Shown: positions 46,617 to 55,545, counted from the first letter of the stretch. The stretch is DNA of 64,000 bases from Microvirga pudoricolor (GCF_016892705.1 NZ_JAFEMB010000008.1:1-64000), one strand, 5' to 3'. Notes: generated by a model from the sequence alone, not told the origin. Translations and numbers: made by a program.

Positions 46617-47602
46617 CAGAGTTTTGGAACCGTTGGCAGGACTTTCCCGACTACATCCTCGGCATCACCCGTGAGATCTGGGAAGATCGCGGGATCGCCA
46701 CCCTCCACCGCAGCTACAGCCATGACATTCCGGTCCGCACGCCCATGGGCGTCGCCATCGGCAATGCAGGCGTCATTGCTTCGACGATGGCGACACTGCA
46801 CGAATTCCCGGACCGGGAACTCCTGGGAGAGGACGTGATCTGGTCCGGCGGCGAAGCGAGCGGCTGGTTGTCCTCCCATCGTATCATATCGACAGGCACC
46901 CACCGGCACGACGGATTCTTCGGAGTGGCTTCCGGCCGGCGCTTCACGGTTCGCGTCATCGCGGATTGCGCCGCGAAAGACGGGACGATCTATGATGAGT
47001 GGCTCGTGCGCGACAATGGGGGGCTGGTGCGCCAGCTCGGCGGAGACCCCAAGACCTTCGCGCGGCTCCTGATCGAACGCGAGGGCGGACCGGACACGGC
47101 GTCGCGGCCTTTCACGCCCGAGATGGATGTGCAGGGGCTCTATAAAGGCTCGGGCAACGACGACCCCTGGGGTCATCGCTATGCCGAGACGCTGGAGCGG
47201 ATCATGCAGGCGGACTTCGCCCATGCGATGGCGGCTTACGACCGGGCCGCGATCGGCGAGTTTCCCGGTGCCCAAACCCTGATCGGCCACCGCCAGCTCG
47301 CCGATTTCTGGCTCGGCCTTCGCTCATCCTTCCCGTCCGCGCTCTTCAGGATTCACCACCGGATCGGCATGCAGGGCGGGATGATGCCACCGCGCGCCGC
47401 GATCCGGTGGTCCCTCGACGGCACGCATGACGGCTGGGGCATGTTCGGGCGGCCAAGCGGCGCCAGGGTCCATGTCATGGGCATGGCTCATGCCGAATAC
47501 GGTCCCTTCGGCGCCGGCGGCGTCGGGCTGCGCCGGGAGTTCGCCCTCTTCGACGAGGTGGCGATCTGGAAGCAAATCCTCCTACACACAGGTGATCTAT
47601 GA
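46613..47602 (+). CDS. SnoaL-like (NTF2-fold) protein, tandem domains
   Basis: This 329-residue protein consists of two NTF2/SnoaL-like halves, each about 150 residues: WNRWQDFPDYILGITREIWEDRGIATLHRSYSHDIPVRTPMGVAIGNAGVIA, then ADFAHAMAAYDRAAIGEFPGAQTLIGHRQLADFWLGLRSSFPSALFRIHH. Such folds bind small hydrophobic or polar ligands and catalyse isomerisation, dehydration or cyclisation. The ATG overlaps the LacI gene stop, and the 3' end overlaps the cupin gene by 4 bp. It is the second such protein in the cluster, so the two may act on the same intermediate or as a heteromer. Confidence 0.78.
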   Translation: MTEFWNRWQDFPDYILGITREIWEDRGIATLHRSYSHDIPVRTPMGVAIGNAGVIASTMATLHEFPDRELLGEDVIWSGGEASGWLSSHRIISTGTHRHDGFFGVASGRRFTVRVIADCAAKDGTIYDEWLVRDNGGLVRQLGGDPKTFARLLIEREGGPDTASRPFTPEMDVQGLYKGSGNDDPWGHRYAETLERIMQADFAHAMAAYDRAAIGEFPGAQTLIGHRQLADFWLGLRSSFPSALFRIHHRIGMQGGMMPPRAAIRWSLDGTHDGWGMFGRPSGARVHVMGMAHAEYGPFGAGGVGLRREFALFDEVAIWKQILLHTGDL

Positions 47603-48570
47603 CGTTGGAAGAAATGGAAGCCCGCATCGTCCGCTACGGCGACCTGCGCCCCTGCAAGACCGCCTTCATCGACGCCCATACGCCGGGCTCGAACCAGAAG
47701 GAGAACTTCACCATCATCGGCGGCGGGGTCAGCGAAAGCCCGGACCAGCACGTGCATATCCGCGAGACGCCGGGTTTCAACATCGGCGCCGCCGGCCAGC
47801 CGCCGAAGTGCCGGAACAGCCTTCATGTGCACCGCACGGCGGAGGTGTTCTTCGTCCTGAAGGGGCGCTGGCGCTTCTTTTGGGGCCGCTGGGGCAACGC
47901 GGGCGAGGTCGTGCTGGAGGAGGGCGACATCATCAACATCCCGACCGGGATCTTCCGCGGCTTCGAGAACATCGGCACCGATTACGGGATGATCATGGCG
48001 ATCCTGGGCGGCGACGACGCCGGCGGAGGCGTCGTCTGGGCGCCTCAGGTCATTGAGGATGCCCGCGATCACGGTCTCGTGCTGGGCAGCAACGGCAAGC
48101 TCTATGACTCGAAAAAGGGTCAGTCGCTCCCGGAGGGCGTGGCGCCCATGGCTCTGCTGACGGACGAAGAGCTCAAGGTCTTTCCCGAGCCGACTACGGC
48201 GGAGGTCGTGCCGAACTACGTAGCTCGCTACTGGGACCTGATGGCGCTCTCGGATCGTCAGCCCGCCAAGGTCATCGGGGCGGACGGAGTTCTCAAGGAC
48301 CGTCCCGGCTTCGAGGTCGAGATGCTTTCGCGCAACTCCGTTCCAGAAGGCTCCTACAGCGTCGACCGGCATGAGGTCCTGATGCCGGTTCGGGGTCACT
48401 GGCGGTTAACTTGGGACGGCGGGCATACTGTTCTCAATCCCGGCGACACCGCGGCAATTCCGCCGGGACTGAAGCACTCCCTCTCTCCCTCGATGACGGG
48501 TGAGGCCAGCCTCTACCGCGTTTACAACACCGATGATGCCGCCGGTGCGACGGGCCGTCTGCTTTCGTAA
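47599..48570 (+). CDS. Double-cupin domain protein
   Basis: This 323-residue protein has two cupin barrels. The first shows SLHVHRTAEVFFVLKGRWRFFWG ... VVLEEGDIINIPTGIFRGFENIG near 75-130, with metal-type His-x-His and a later Glu. The second shows VDRHEVLMPVRGHWRLTWDGG...LNPGDTAAIPPGLKHSLSP near 260-300. The overall plan resembles gentisate-type or other bicupin dioxygenases, but sugar isomerases and ligand-binding cupins look similar. Translation is coupled to the SnoaL-like gene (ATGA). An oxygen-dependent or isomerase role in the pathway is inference. Confidence 0.82.
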   Translation: MTLEEMEARIVRYGDLRPCKTAFIDAHTPGSNQKENFTIIGGGVSESPDQHVHIRETPGFNIGAAGQPPKCRNSLHVHRTAEVFFVLKGRWRFFWGRWGNAGEVVLEEGDIINIPTGIFRGFENIGTDYGMIMAILGGDDAGGGVVWAPQVIEDARDHGLVLGSNGKLYDSKKGQSLPEGVAPMALLTDEELKVFPEPTTAEVVPNYVARYWDLMALSDRQPAKVIGADGVLKDRPGFEVEMLSRNSVPEGSYSVDRHEVLMPVRGHWRLTWDGGHTVLNPGDTAAIPPGLKHSLSPSMTGEASLYRVYNTDDAAGATGRLLS

Positions 48571-48582
48571 GGGGAAAATGAC

Positions 48583-49704
48583 ATGGCGCTGTTAGCCACA
48601 CATGTCGGATCGCTGCCGCGGTCCCAAACCGTCGTCGATTACCTGTTCGCGCGCGAGCGCGGACAGGAATACGACGCCGATGCATTCGACGCTTGCATGG
48701 CCGAGGCCGTGATGGAGAATGTCCGCCGCCAGCGAGAGGCTGGCATTGACATCGTCAGCGACGGCGAATGCTCGAAGATCAGCTACGCGACCTATGTGAA
48801 GGACCGCTATACCGGCTTCGCCGGCGATAGTCCGCGCAACGCGCCTGCCGACTTGAAACTCTATCCCTCGTTCCTGGACCGATTGGGAAAGAGCGGCGGC
48901 ACCCCCCAATACGCGCGGCCGCAATGCGTCGGGCCGGTCGCGTCCAAGGGGCAGGGCGAACTCTCCAAGGACATTGCAAATCTGAAAGCGGCCATGGCTG
49001 CCCACGGGGCTGAACGCGGCTTCATGAATGCCGCATCACCGGGCGTGATCTCGCTTTTCCTCCAAAACGCCTATTACCCAGACCGGAACGCCTATCTTCG
49101 CGCCCTGGCGGAGGCCATGCACGAGGAATACCGCACGATCATCGAGGCAGGCCTCGACCTGCAACTGGATTGCCCCGATCTCGCGCTGAGCCGTCACATG
49201 CTCTTTCCCGACCTGTCGGACGAGGAGTTCCTGCAAATTGCAGCGACCCATGTGGAAGCACTGGAGCGAGCTCTCGACGGCCTGCCCCGTGAGCGCGTTC
49301 GCCTTCACATCTGCTGGGGCAACTACGAGGGGCCTCATGTCTGCGATATCGACATGGCGAAGGTCTTCCCCCTTCTGATGAACGTTCCGGCCCGTTATAT
49401 TCTCTTCGAGACGGCTAATCCCCGGCACGGCCACGAATGGACCGTGTTTCGGGATCGTGCAGATGAAATTCCGGACGACAAGGTCCTTGTGCCAGGTGCC
49501 ATCGACAGTACCACGAACTTCGTAGAACACCCGGACCTGGTGGCGCAACGGCTCGACCGATTTACGTCCATTCTTGGAAAGGAGCGAGTCATCGCCGGCT
49601 CCGACTGCGGCTTCGGCACCTTCGCGGGCTTCGGCGCCGTCGATCCGGAGATCGCCTGGGCGAAGCTCGCGGCGCTCAAGGAGGGGGCGCGCCGCGCCGT
49701 ATGA
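48583..49704 (+). CDS. MetE C-terminal-like cobalamin-independent methyltransferase
   Basis: This 373-residue protein corresponds only to the C-terminal catalytic half of MetE (TIM barrel). It starts MALLATHVGSLPRSQ, and the zinc ligands are all present: His242 and Cys244 (HICWGN), Glu276 (FETANP) and Cys342 (SDCGFG). The N-terminal MetE domain that binds polyglutamylated folate is absent. Stand-alone proteins of this kind often act in catabolic clusters on methylated or thiol-type substrates rather than in methionine synthesis. The gene follows the cupin gene by 12 bp and overlaps the hydrolase gene by 4 bp. Confidence 0.88.
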   Translation: MALLATHVGSLPRSQTVVDYLFARERGQEYDADAFDACMAEAVMENVRRQREAGIDIVSDGECSKISYATYVKDRYTGFAGDSPRNAPADLKLYPSFLDRLGKSGGTPQYARPQCVGPVASKGQGELSKDIANLKAAMAAHGAERGFMNAASPGVISLFLQNAYYPDRNAYLRALAEAMHEEYRTIIEAGLDLQLDCPDLALSRHMLFPDLSDEEFLQIAATHVEALERALDGLPRERVRLHICWGNYEGPHVCDIDMAKVFPLLMNVPARYILFETANPRHGHEWTVFRDRADEIPDDKVLVPGAIDSTTNFVEHPDLVAQRLDRFTSILGKERVIAGSDCGFGTFAGFGAVDPEIAWAKLAALKEGARRAV

Positions 49705-50390
49705 TCCCGCTGGTGCTCATACCGGGCATGATGTGCGACGCGCGGATGTGGGGGGAGACTTCTTCCGCTTTCACGGCGCGGTCCGTCCATCACGCCCTCC
49801 CGGTCGAGGGGACAACGACCGCCGGGATGGCCTCGGCCATCTTGCGCGATGCGCCACCCCGCTTTGCTTTGGCTGGCCTCTCGATGGGTGGCATCGTTGC
49901 CATGGAGATGCTGCAGCAAGCGCCGGAGCGGATCGAGCGGCTCGCACTCCTCGACACGAACCCACGCGCCGAGGTGGACGAGGTCAAGCGACGGCGGGCG
50001 GCGCAGATCGAGCGCGCGCAGGCCGGTGATCTGGGAGGCGTTCTGCGGGACGAAATGAAGCCGAACTACCTTTCGCCACGGGCCAACGATCCGTCGATCC
50101 TTGCGCTGTGCATGCAGATGGCGCTCGAGCTGGGACCGGACATCTTCATACGACAATCCCTTGCTCTGCGCGACCGGACCGACCGCCAGAGCGTGCTGGC
50201 CCGCTTCCGTCGCCCGGCCCTTGTGCTGATGGGCGAGGATGATCGCCTCTGCCCCATCGACCGACACGAACTCATGCACTCATTGATGCCGCAGTCGCGA
50301 TTGGTGATCGTGCCCGGCGCCGGACATCTGCCGCCCTTAGAGAACCCCATCCCGACAATTGCGGCTCTGCGCCGCTGGCTGGAGGACTGA
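49701..50390 (+). CDS. Alpha/beta-hydrolase
   Basis: This 229-residue serine hydrolase has oxyanion-region LVLIPGMMCDARMW, nucleophile elbow GLSMGG near 60-65, Asp in LMGEDDRLCP near 175 and His in VPGAGHLPPLENP near 207, so the catalytic triad looks intact. The cap is short. It may cleave an ester, lactone or C-C bond of the pathway intermediate. Its start overlaps the MetE-like gene (ATGA) and its stop touches the RraA-like gene start (TGATG). Confidence 0.9.
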   Translation: MIPLVLIPGMMCDARMWGETSSAFTARSVHHALPVEGTTTAGMASAILRDAPPRFALAGLSMGGIVAMEMLQQAPERIERLALLDTNPRAEVDEVKRRRAAQIERAQAGDLGGVLRDEMKPNYLSPRANDPSILALCMQMALELGPDIFIRQSLALRDRTDRQSVLARFRRPALVLMGEDDRLCPIDRHELMHSLMPQSRLVIVPGAGHLPPLENPIPTIAALRRWLED

Positions 50391-51085
50391 TGAACCCAAC
50401 ACTCCTCGAACTCCTTCGGGGCTGCGACACCCCGACTGTCTGCAACGCCATCGAAGTCGCGCAGGGAAAGCGCGGGTTTAATGCCTTCACGCGTGGGACG
50501 ATGCTCGCCAGCGCGCCCGCCGAACCCCCGATGGTCGGCTACGCGGTCACGGCGCAGTTGAGGGCCCGTGCTCCCTCCATGGACCCACCCGAATCCGTGC
50601 GTGCGCGTCGCATGGCCTATTACAAGGCCATGTACGACGCGCCCAAGCCATCCGTCGCGGTGGTCGAGGATCTCGACTACCCCGACTGCATCGGAGCCTA
50701 TTGGGGTGAGGTCAACACGACAGTACATAAGGCGCTCGGCCTGTCGGGCGCGCTCACCAACGGAGTCATGCGCGATCTCGGAGATCTGCCAGAGGGCTTT
50801 CCCGTCGTTGCGGGCAGCGTCGGTCCGAGCCACGGCTTCGTACATGTGGTGACCGTCGGAGAGCCTGTGACCATTTTCGGCTTGGCGATTTCCACAGGTG
50901 ACCTCGTGCATGCCGATCGCCACGGCGCCGTAGTCATCCCGCCTGAAGTCGTCCCGGATCTCGCGGCTTGCATCGGAAAGTTGCGAGGCTTCGAGGACGT
51001 CATCCTGGCGCCGATGCGGGCAAGGGTGGAGAGCTTCGCGGAATTCGAAGAAGCATGGCGACGGTTCGAGGCCTCGCGGACCTGA
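50390..51085 (+). CDS. RraA-like protein, putative aldolase/lyase
   Basis: This 231-residue RraA-fold protein shows LSGALTNGVMRDLGDL near 115-130 (G-x-x-R-D region), an HGFVHVV segment and ADRHGAVVIPPEV near 182-194, where D-x-H replaces the DPDG of the cluster-1 paralogue. VVEDLDYPDCIGAYWGEVNTTVHKALG near 85-111 differs from standard HMG aldolases. It is the last gene of the cluster-2 operon and probably carries out the final C-C cleavage or a decarboxylation. It could instead be a non-catalytic relative. Confidence 0.82.
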   Translation: MNPTLLELLRGCDTPTVCNAIEVAQGKRGFNAFTRGTMLASAPAEPPMVGYAVTAQLRARAPSMDPPESVRARRMAYYKAMYDAPKPSVAVVEDLDYPDCIGAYWGEVNTTVHKALGLSGALTNGVMRDLGDLPEGFPVVAGSVGPSHGFVHVVTVGEPVTIFGLAISTGDLVHADRHGAVVIPPEVVPDLAACIGKLRGFEDVILAPMRARVESFAEFEEAWRRFEASRT

Positions 51086-51283
51086 GTACGGGAATGGACG
51101 ATCGGCACAATGACTTCCCGGCCTCGGATCCATTCCGGCCCGATGGACGGATCGTTGCGTTTCGTCTGCGCTGCCGGTTGGAGCTTCCCTGTCGGCTCGG
51201 GTCGGACCCGGCGTTGATAGCGTTATCTTGGAATAATGGGCCGGAGTATCGCCACGCTTCCAAACCCGACCCCGCCGACGGGA

Positions 51284-51811
51284 TCAGGTGACCGTGCGGT
51301 CCGTCCCACGAGCGTCGCACGACTCTCCGTCCTGGCGGATGACGCTGATCCGGCCATCCCCCTCCATGAAGGCCCGCTTGACCTCGGCGATGTCCTCGAC
51401 ACCCTGCTCCCGCAGCAGGCTCGCCAACTCATCCATCGTGATCATTTCCTGGCGCAGGTGCCTACGGATGGGACGTCCATCCTCGACCAGCGGCAGGGGC
51501 GCGGGTCTCAGGAAGCGCTGGACGAGTGGGATGTGGTAGCCGAGCCAGTTCAGCGCGACATTCCAGAATACGATGGTGAACACGAGGAGAGCACCCTCCG
51601 TGATCGACTTGTATTCGTTGGCCATGGCATTCTGGGCCGCATCGGCGATGAGCACGATGACGAGGAGATCCGAGATGCCAATTGTGCCGGACTGCCGCTT
51701 GAGGGCGAACCGCAGGATCGAGAACAGGACGAAATACATGATCGTCCCGCGCAGTACGATCTCAGCGATCGCATGCTCGGGCACGAACATGGCCGGCCAG
51801 TCAACGGCCAT
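51284..51811 (-). CDS. DUF421 (YetF/YcaP-like) membrane protein
   Basis: This 175-residue protein has three N-terminal helices (AEIVLRGTIMYFVLFSILRFALKRQ, IGISDLLVIVLIADAAQNAM, GALLVFTIVFWNVALNWLGYHIPL) and a cytosolic or peripheral DUF421 domain (PLPLVEDGRPIRRHLRQEMITMDELASLLREQGVEDIAEVKRAFMEGDGRISVI). These are the textbook features of the YetF/YcaP family, whose function is not established. It is convergent with cluster 2 and shares its strand with the subtilase. Confidence 0.92.
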   Translation of the reverse strand: MAVDWPAMFVPEHAIAEIVLRGTIMYFVLFSILRFALKRQSGTIGISDLLVIVLIADAAQNAMANEYKSITEGALLVFTIVFWNVALNWLGYHIPLVQRFLRPAPLPLVEDGRPIRRHLRQEMITMDELASLLREQGVEDIAEVKRAFMEGDGRISVIRQDGESCDARGTDRTVT

Positions 51812-52100
51812 GGAAGCCGATGCTCGGCCCTGCCGGCCTATCGGAAACTGGCGGTGAGTGAGAATAGTTGCGGCGGTTCAATACGGTGCTCGAATTTCCC
51901 ACGTTCAGCAGAAAGTACTTTCAGTCCAAACGCTTTTCAAGGTTCGGAGCGCATCAGACCTTATCACCCATCGATGTGACAATGGGTGTCTTGTTCGATG
52001 AGCAAGCGACAAGATTGGCGCGCTGTCCCTGTAGTGCCACCTCGCTTCTGCGTGCAGAAGGTCGCATCAGCGGCATCCGCGTACCTGCAAGTCTTGGCGC

Positions 52101-54332
52101 TCAGGGGACGTCCTGCCTTGGTTCTACGTCCGGTAAACGAATCTTCGGGTCGGCTACGGTTGCGATCGCTGGCGCCACTCCAGGCTCCTGGCATAAGCCT
52201 GCCATTTGGACGAGACCGAACCCGAATGTAGGATCGCGTCCCGGTTTACCGAGGTCGCGGGCAAAGTCTTCAAGGCGGGCCTGTAGACCTTTGGCGTCAA
52301 GGGTTGGATGCGAAGCGAACAGCATGCCGGCGGCGGCCGACACGTACGGGGTCGCGTAGGACGTGCCCGTGCGCGACCTACCGGTGCCTTCGGCTGAGGC
52401 GGTCCAGACATTCACCCCAGGCGCGGACAAGTCGATATAGGACCCTTGTGTGGCACGACGATAGACCTTGAGGTCGTGATCGACCGCCGTGACCGCAACG
52501 ACTCCCGGATAGGCAGCAGGATAGGAGGGCTCCGCGCCAGGCCCGTTATTGCCCGCGGCCGCAACGATCACGATGCCTTTGGCCTGGGCGGCTGCAATCG
52601 CCTTCTGCAGAACCTCGTTCGCGGGACCGGATAGGCTCATGTTGATTACCCGAACGCCGCGCTCGGCCAGGGTCTCAATAGCAGAGACAAGCGATGTGAC
52701 ATCCGTCCTGTCGGCCGTGTTGCCGTCGCGATAAAACGCATCCACGGCCAGCAGCCGGGCGTGGGGCAGCAGCCCAGGCGTTTCGCTTCCCTGTTTTCCG
52801 ACCAAGAGAGCCGCCACGGCCGTCCCATGGTCCTTCAGAGATGCAAGGGAACGGGGACTGGGTTGAGCCAGGGCCTCGATGGACTGATCCTTCAGTGCGT
52901 CATGCCCAACTGCGATGCCCGTGTCGATCATGCCGATGAGCGGGACGGTCCCGCACGAAGATGCATTCGGGCCGGACCACTTCACGAGCGAATTCCACTC
53001 GACGCTCGAAGGGGGCTGGCACTCTATGCCTTTACAGGCCGCCTGATGATCGTCGAGGTAGTAATATTGGTCGAGGTCCACTGCGGCTTCGACAGCCACG
53101 AGGCGTACCCGTTGCCGAGCCCGTGCAACCGAGACCCCGCGTGGGACCTCGAGGCGAATGACCTTTGGCGCAATGCGGCCCTCGGTTTGGGCCTCGATCC
53201 GAAAGCCTAGGCTGGTCAGCCGAGCCAGGTCCGACTGCGACAGCCCTGATGCGACGATGGATCGGGACGAGCGACGCGGTTTAGGACGAGGATCGACCTC
53301 CTCTGCGTTCGCCACGCGAACCGATCTGACCGGAGTCGAGGCCGCCGGCTGGGCCGGCTGCCGAGCTGCGACCGGGGCTTGGCCGGAAGGCCGGATTTTG
53401 GATGTCGTGGGCTTATCTCTGTTCACGGCAGTCGCAAACTTGGGCGCCGAGGGCCGACCCGTCGTCCGTTGGCTCTTGTCGGTCGGGGCGGTCGTGGCGC
53501 TGGCGGCGCCAGCCTTTGCGCGGCCCGTGCCGCCAGCATTCGCCCGGCCGCCTGAGGTCGAGCCAGCCTTTTCCCCACCCGCGGAGCCGGCCTTGCCGCT
53601 GCTGGCCTGCCCAGCGGTGCCGCCGCCGGAGGGGCCATTGTTCCCGCGATCGGACCCGCCTGCATGGCCGTGGCCCGAGCCGTTTCCGCGATCAGCGCCG
53701 TTGCCTATGCCGCCCCCAGGGCTATCGGCTTTGGACCCTGCATTTCCGGGATTGTCACTCCTGCCGCCGCCATTGCCATGGCCGTTCCCAGCATTACCAA
53801 CAGAGCCTCCGCCGCTGCCGCCTTTACCGTTTCCAGCTCCGTTCCCTCCAGCGCCGCCCTGATTCCCGCCACCTTTGCCCCCTCCGCTTTGACCTCCAGC
53901 TCCGCCCTGGTTGCCACCACCTTTGCCCCCGCCGTTTCCATTGCCATTGTTGCCGTTGGCGCCGCCGCCAGCCCCCGAGTTCCCCGACCCGCCGCCCTTC
54001 GCGCCGCCTCCATTGCCGCCGGCGGTGCCATGGCCGCCGCCCCCTGGCCCAGCGCCTCCGCCGCCACCGGCCGGGCTGCCGCCCTTTCCATCGGAACCTC
54101 TCCCGCCGGGACTGCCGCCAGCGCCTTTGCCGCCGCCGGCTCCATTGCCCGCCCCACCGCCATTGCCGCCGCCGTTTCCGTTGCCATTGGCGCCATCGCT
54201 ACCTTCCGCAAAGGCCGCCCCACCCAGAACAGGCAGGTAGGTCCCATGACCCAGTTCGACTTGGATGCGAAGGGGGATCGCGGCGGCACAAGCCGCCATG
54301 GCAATAAGCGCGTGTCTCCGCCAGCGTGTCAT
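52101..54332 (-). CDS. S8 subtilisin-like serine protease with long glycine-rich region
   Basis: This 743-residue exported protease has an N-terminal signal segment (RRHALIAMAACAAAIPL). About 260 residues of Gly/Asn/Ser-rich low complexity (roughly 44-310) follow, then a basic Pro/Ala linker and the catalytic domain. The triad is Asp470 (GMIDTGIAVGHD), His502 (KDHGTAVAALLVG) and Ser658 (GTSYATPYVSAAAGM). AAAGNNGPGAEPSYPA supplies the oxyanion Asn. There is no autotransporter barrel at the C-terminus. The glycine-rich part probably makes a flexible surface or matrix extension. The substrate is unknown. Confidence 0.9.
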   Translation of the reverse strand: MTRWRRHALIAMAACAAAIPLRIQVELGHGTYLPVLGGAAFAEGSDGANGNGNGGGNGGGAGNGAGGGKGAGGSPGGRGSDGKGGSPAGGGGGAGPGGGGHGTAGGNGGGAKGGGSGNSGAGGGANGNNGNGNGGGKGGGNQGGAGGQSGGGKGGGNQGGAGGNGAGNGKGGSGGGSVGNAGNGHGNGGGRSDNPGNAGSKADSPGGGIGNGADRGNGSGHGHAGGSDRGNNGPSGGGTAGQASSGKAGSAGGEKAGSTSGGRANAGGTGRAKAGAASATTAPTDKSQRTTGRPSAPKFATAVNRDKPTTSKIRPSGQAPVAARQPAQPAASTPVRSVRVANAEEVDPRPKPRRSSRSIVASGLSQSDLARLTSLGFRIEAQTEGRIAPKVIRLEVPRGVSVARARQRVRLVAVEAAVDLDQYYYLDDHQAACKGIECQPPSSVEWNSLVKWSGPNASSCGTVPLIGMIDTGIAVGHDALKDQSIEALAQPSPRSLASLKDHGTAVAALLVGKQGSETPGLLPHARLLAVDAFYRDGNTADRTDVTSLVSAIETLAERGVRVINMSLSGPANEVLQKAIAAAQAKGIVIVAAAGNNGPGAEPSYPAAYPGVVAVTAVDHDLKVYRRATQGSYIDLSAPGVNVWTASAEGTGRSRTGTSYATPYVSAAAGMLFASHPTLDAKGLQARLEDFARDLGKPGRDPTFGFGLVQMAGLCQEPGVAPAIATVADPKIRLPDVEPRQDVP

Positions 54333-54834
54333 ATCAACTCTCCTGCTGGCGCTTCAATGTCGGGGACATGTCCAAGCCTGACCTTGGCGGTGGAGCGGGT
54401 CACCGCCCCTGCCAGATAATTGCCTAGGAACGCGGCACGCATGTCCAATAGCCTGTCGCAGATGAACGAAAGCAAACAAACCACGAAATGTGTCAGTTGG
54501 TTAGCTTGGCAATAGGCATAATCTTTCACTTCAAGGGCTTGAGCGTCGAAGAAAGTGACGCTGGTTGTGAAGTGCCGGCCGGGTTCCTTGGTCAAGCGAG
54601 GGCTCTGGGATTCCAGGCGGCGATGAGAGGGCCAGAGTCTGCCCATTGCGGCGAAAAATTTAGGAAAAATATCCGGGGTGCTGGATCGCGCTACGCGGCT
54701 GTGGGACATGGCGGCGGGCGCGCGTGCTTGCCAGTCAAGTTCTGATGCGGCAATCTCCGCGCCGACAACCCGTCGAGCCGGCCTTGGGCAGCAATGTTCT
54801 CGCTGGATAAGGGAACAACGGATAGGACTTTATT
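54333..54834. other. 502-bp intergenic region, no supported gene
   Basis: The region separates the divergent subtilase and L,D-transpeptidase-like genes. A 126-codon minus-strand ORF at 54329-54709 has no domain, signal peptide or ribosome binding site and overlaps the subtilase start, so I do not call it. Promoters for both flanking genes should lie here. Confidence 0.35.
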
Positions 54835-55545
54835 ATGATGATCAACGGTGGGAACGCTGGTATCGGCGCAGCAGACGAGGCGGCGTCGCCCGTGGGGCAG
54901 GCGGGATTCCTCAACCGGAGGTCGTTCATGTTCGGCTCCGCCATCGGGATCGGAACGTTGAGCCTCGCTGGCTGCGCCACGTCCGATGGCATGAGCCTTG
55001 CCGAGGCGTCGAAAGTCTATGGACCGCTGCCCAATGAGAAGTTTCCCGTCCCAGCGATCGATGTGAGCAAGGTCAACCCCAAATATTACCGTCGGACCGT
55101 CCGGTACGACACCCGGGAGGCACCCGGTACGATCATCGTCGATCCTGCCAATTATTACGTCTACCGCATCGAGGGCGATGGCGCTGCCACGCGCTATGGC
55201 GCCAATGTCGGCCGTGACGGGTTCCGCTGGAGCGGCGATGCCTATGTCGGGCGCAAGGCGGAGTGGGCGACCTGGACGCCTCCGAAGGAGATGATCAAGC
55301 GCCAGCCCGAGGCGGCCAAGTATGCCGGGGGCATGCCGGGTGGCCTCGATAACCCGCTGGGCGCACGCACGCTCTACCTTTACCAGAATGGCGCTTACAC
55401 GCTGTACACGATCTATGCGAGCCTTGACGCCGAGTCTATCGGCTCGGGCATAACCAGCGGATGCGTCGGTCTCCTCACGCCGGATATGCTGGATCTGTAC
55501 GAGCGGACTCCGGTCAAGACGAAAGTGATCGTCCTGCCGGCCTGA
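54835..55545 (+). CDS. L,D-transpeptidase (YkuD/ErfK)-like Tat lipoprotein with altered active site
   Basis: This 236-residue protein has a twin-arginine signal with lipobox (NRRSFMFGSAIGIGTLSLAGC), so it is probably exported folded and lipidated. The body follows the alphaproteobacterial YkuD pattern (APGTIIVDPANYYVYRIEGDGAATRYGANVGRDGF ... LGARTLYLYQNG). Catalytic-type Cys210 is kept in TSGCVGLL. The invariant His of the HGT motif is replaced (YAS at 194-196), and the Arg after the Cys is Gly. It may be a non-crosslinking paralogue or have a changed mechanism. ATG 54838 is an alternative start. Confidence 0.82.
   Translation: MMINGGNAGIGAADEAASPVGQAGFLNRRSFMFGSAIGIGTLSLAGCATSDGMSLAEASKVYGPLPNEKFPVPAIDVSKVNPKYYRRTVRYDTREAPGTIIVDPANYYVYRIEGDGAATRYGANVGRDGFRWSGDAYVGRKAEWATWTPPKEMIKRQPEAAKYAGGMPGGLDNPLGARTLYLYQNGAYTLYTIYASLDAESIGSGITSGCVGLLTPDMLDLYERTPVKTKVIVLPA

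Noticed and set aside
53402..54307. Long Arg/Cys/His-rich and Pro-rich plus-strand ORFs
   Set aside because: They are antisense readings of the glycine-rich low-complexity part of the subtilase.
54329..54709. 126-codon minus-strand ORF upstream of the subtilase
   Set aside because: No ribosome binding site, signal or domain. It overlaps the subtilase start region.
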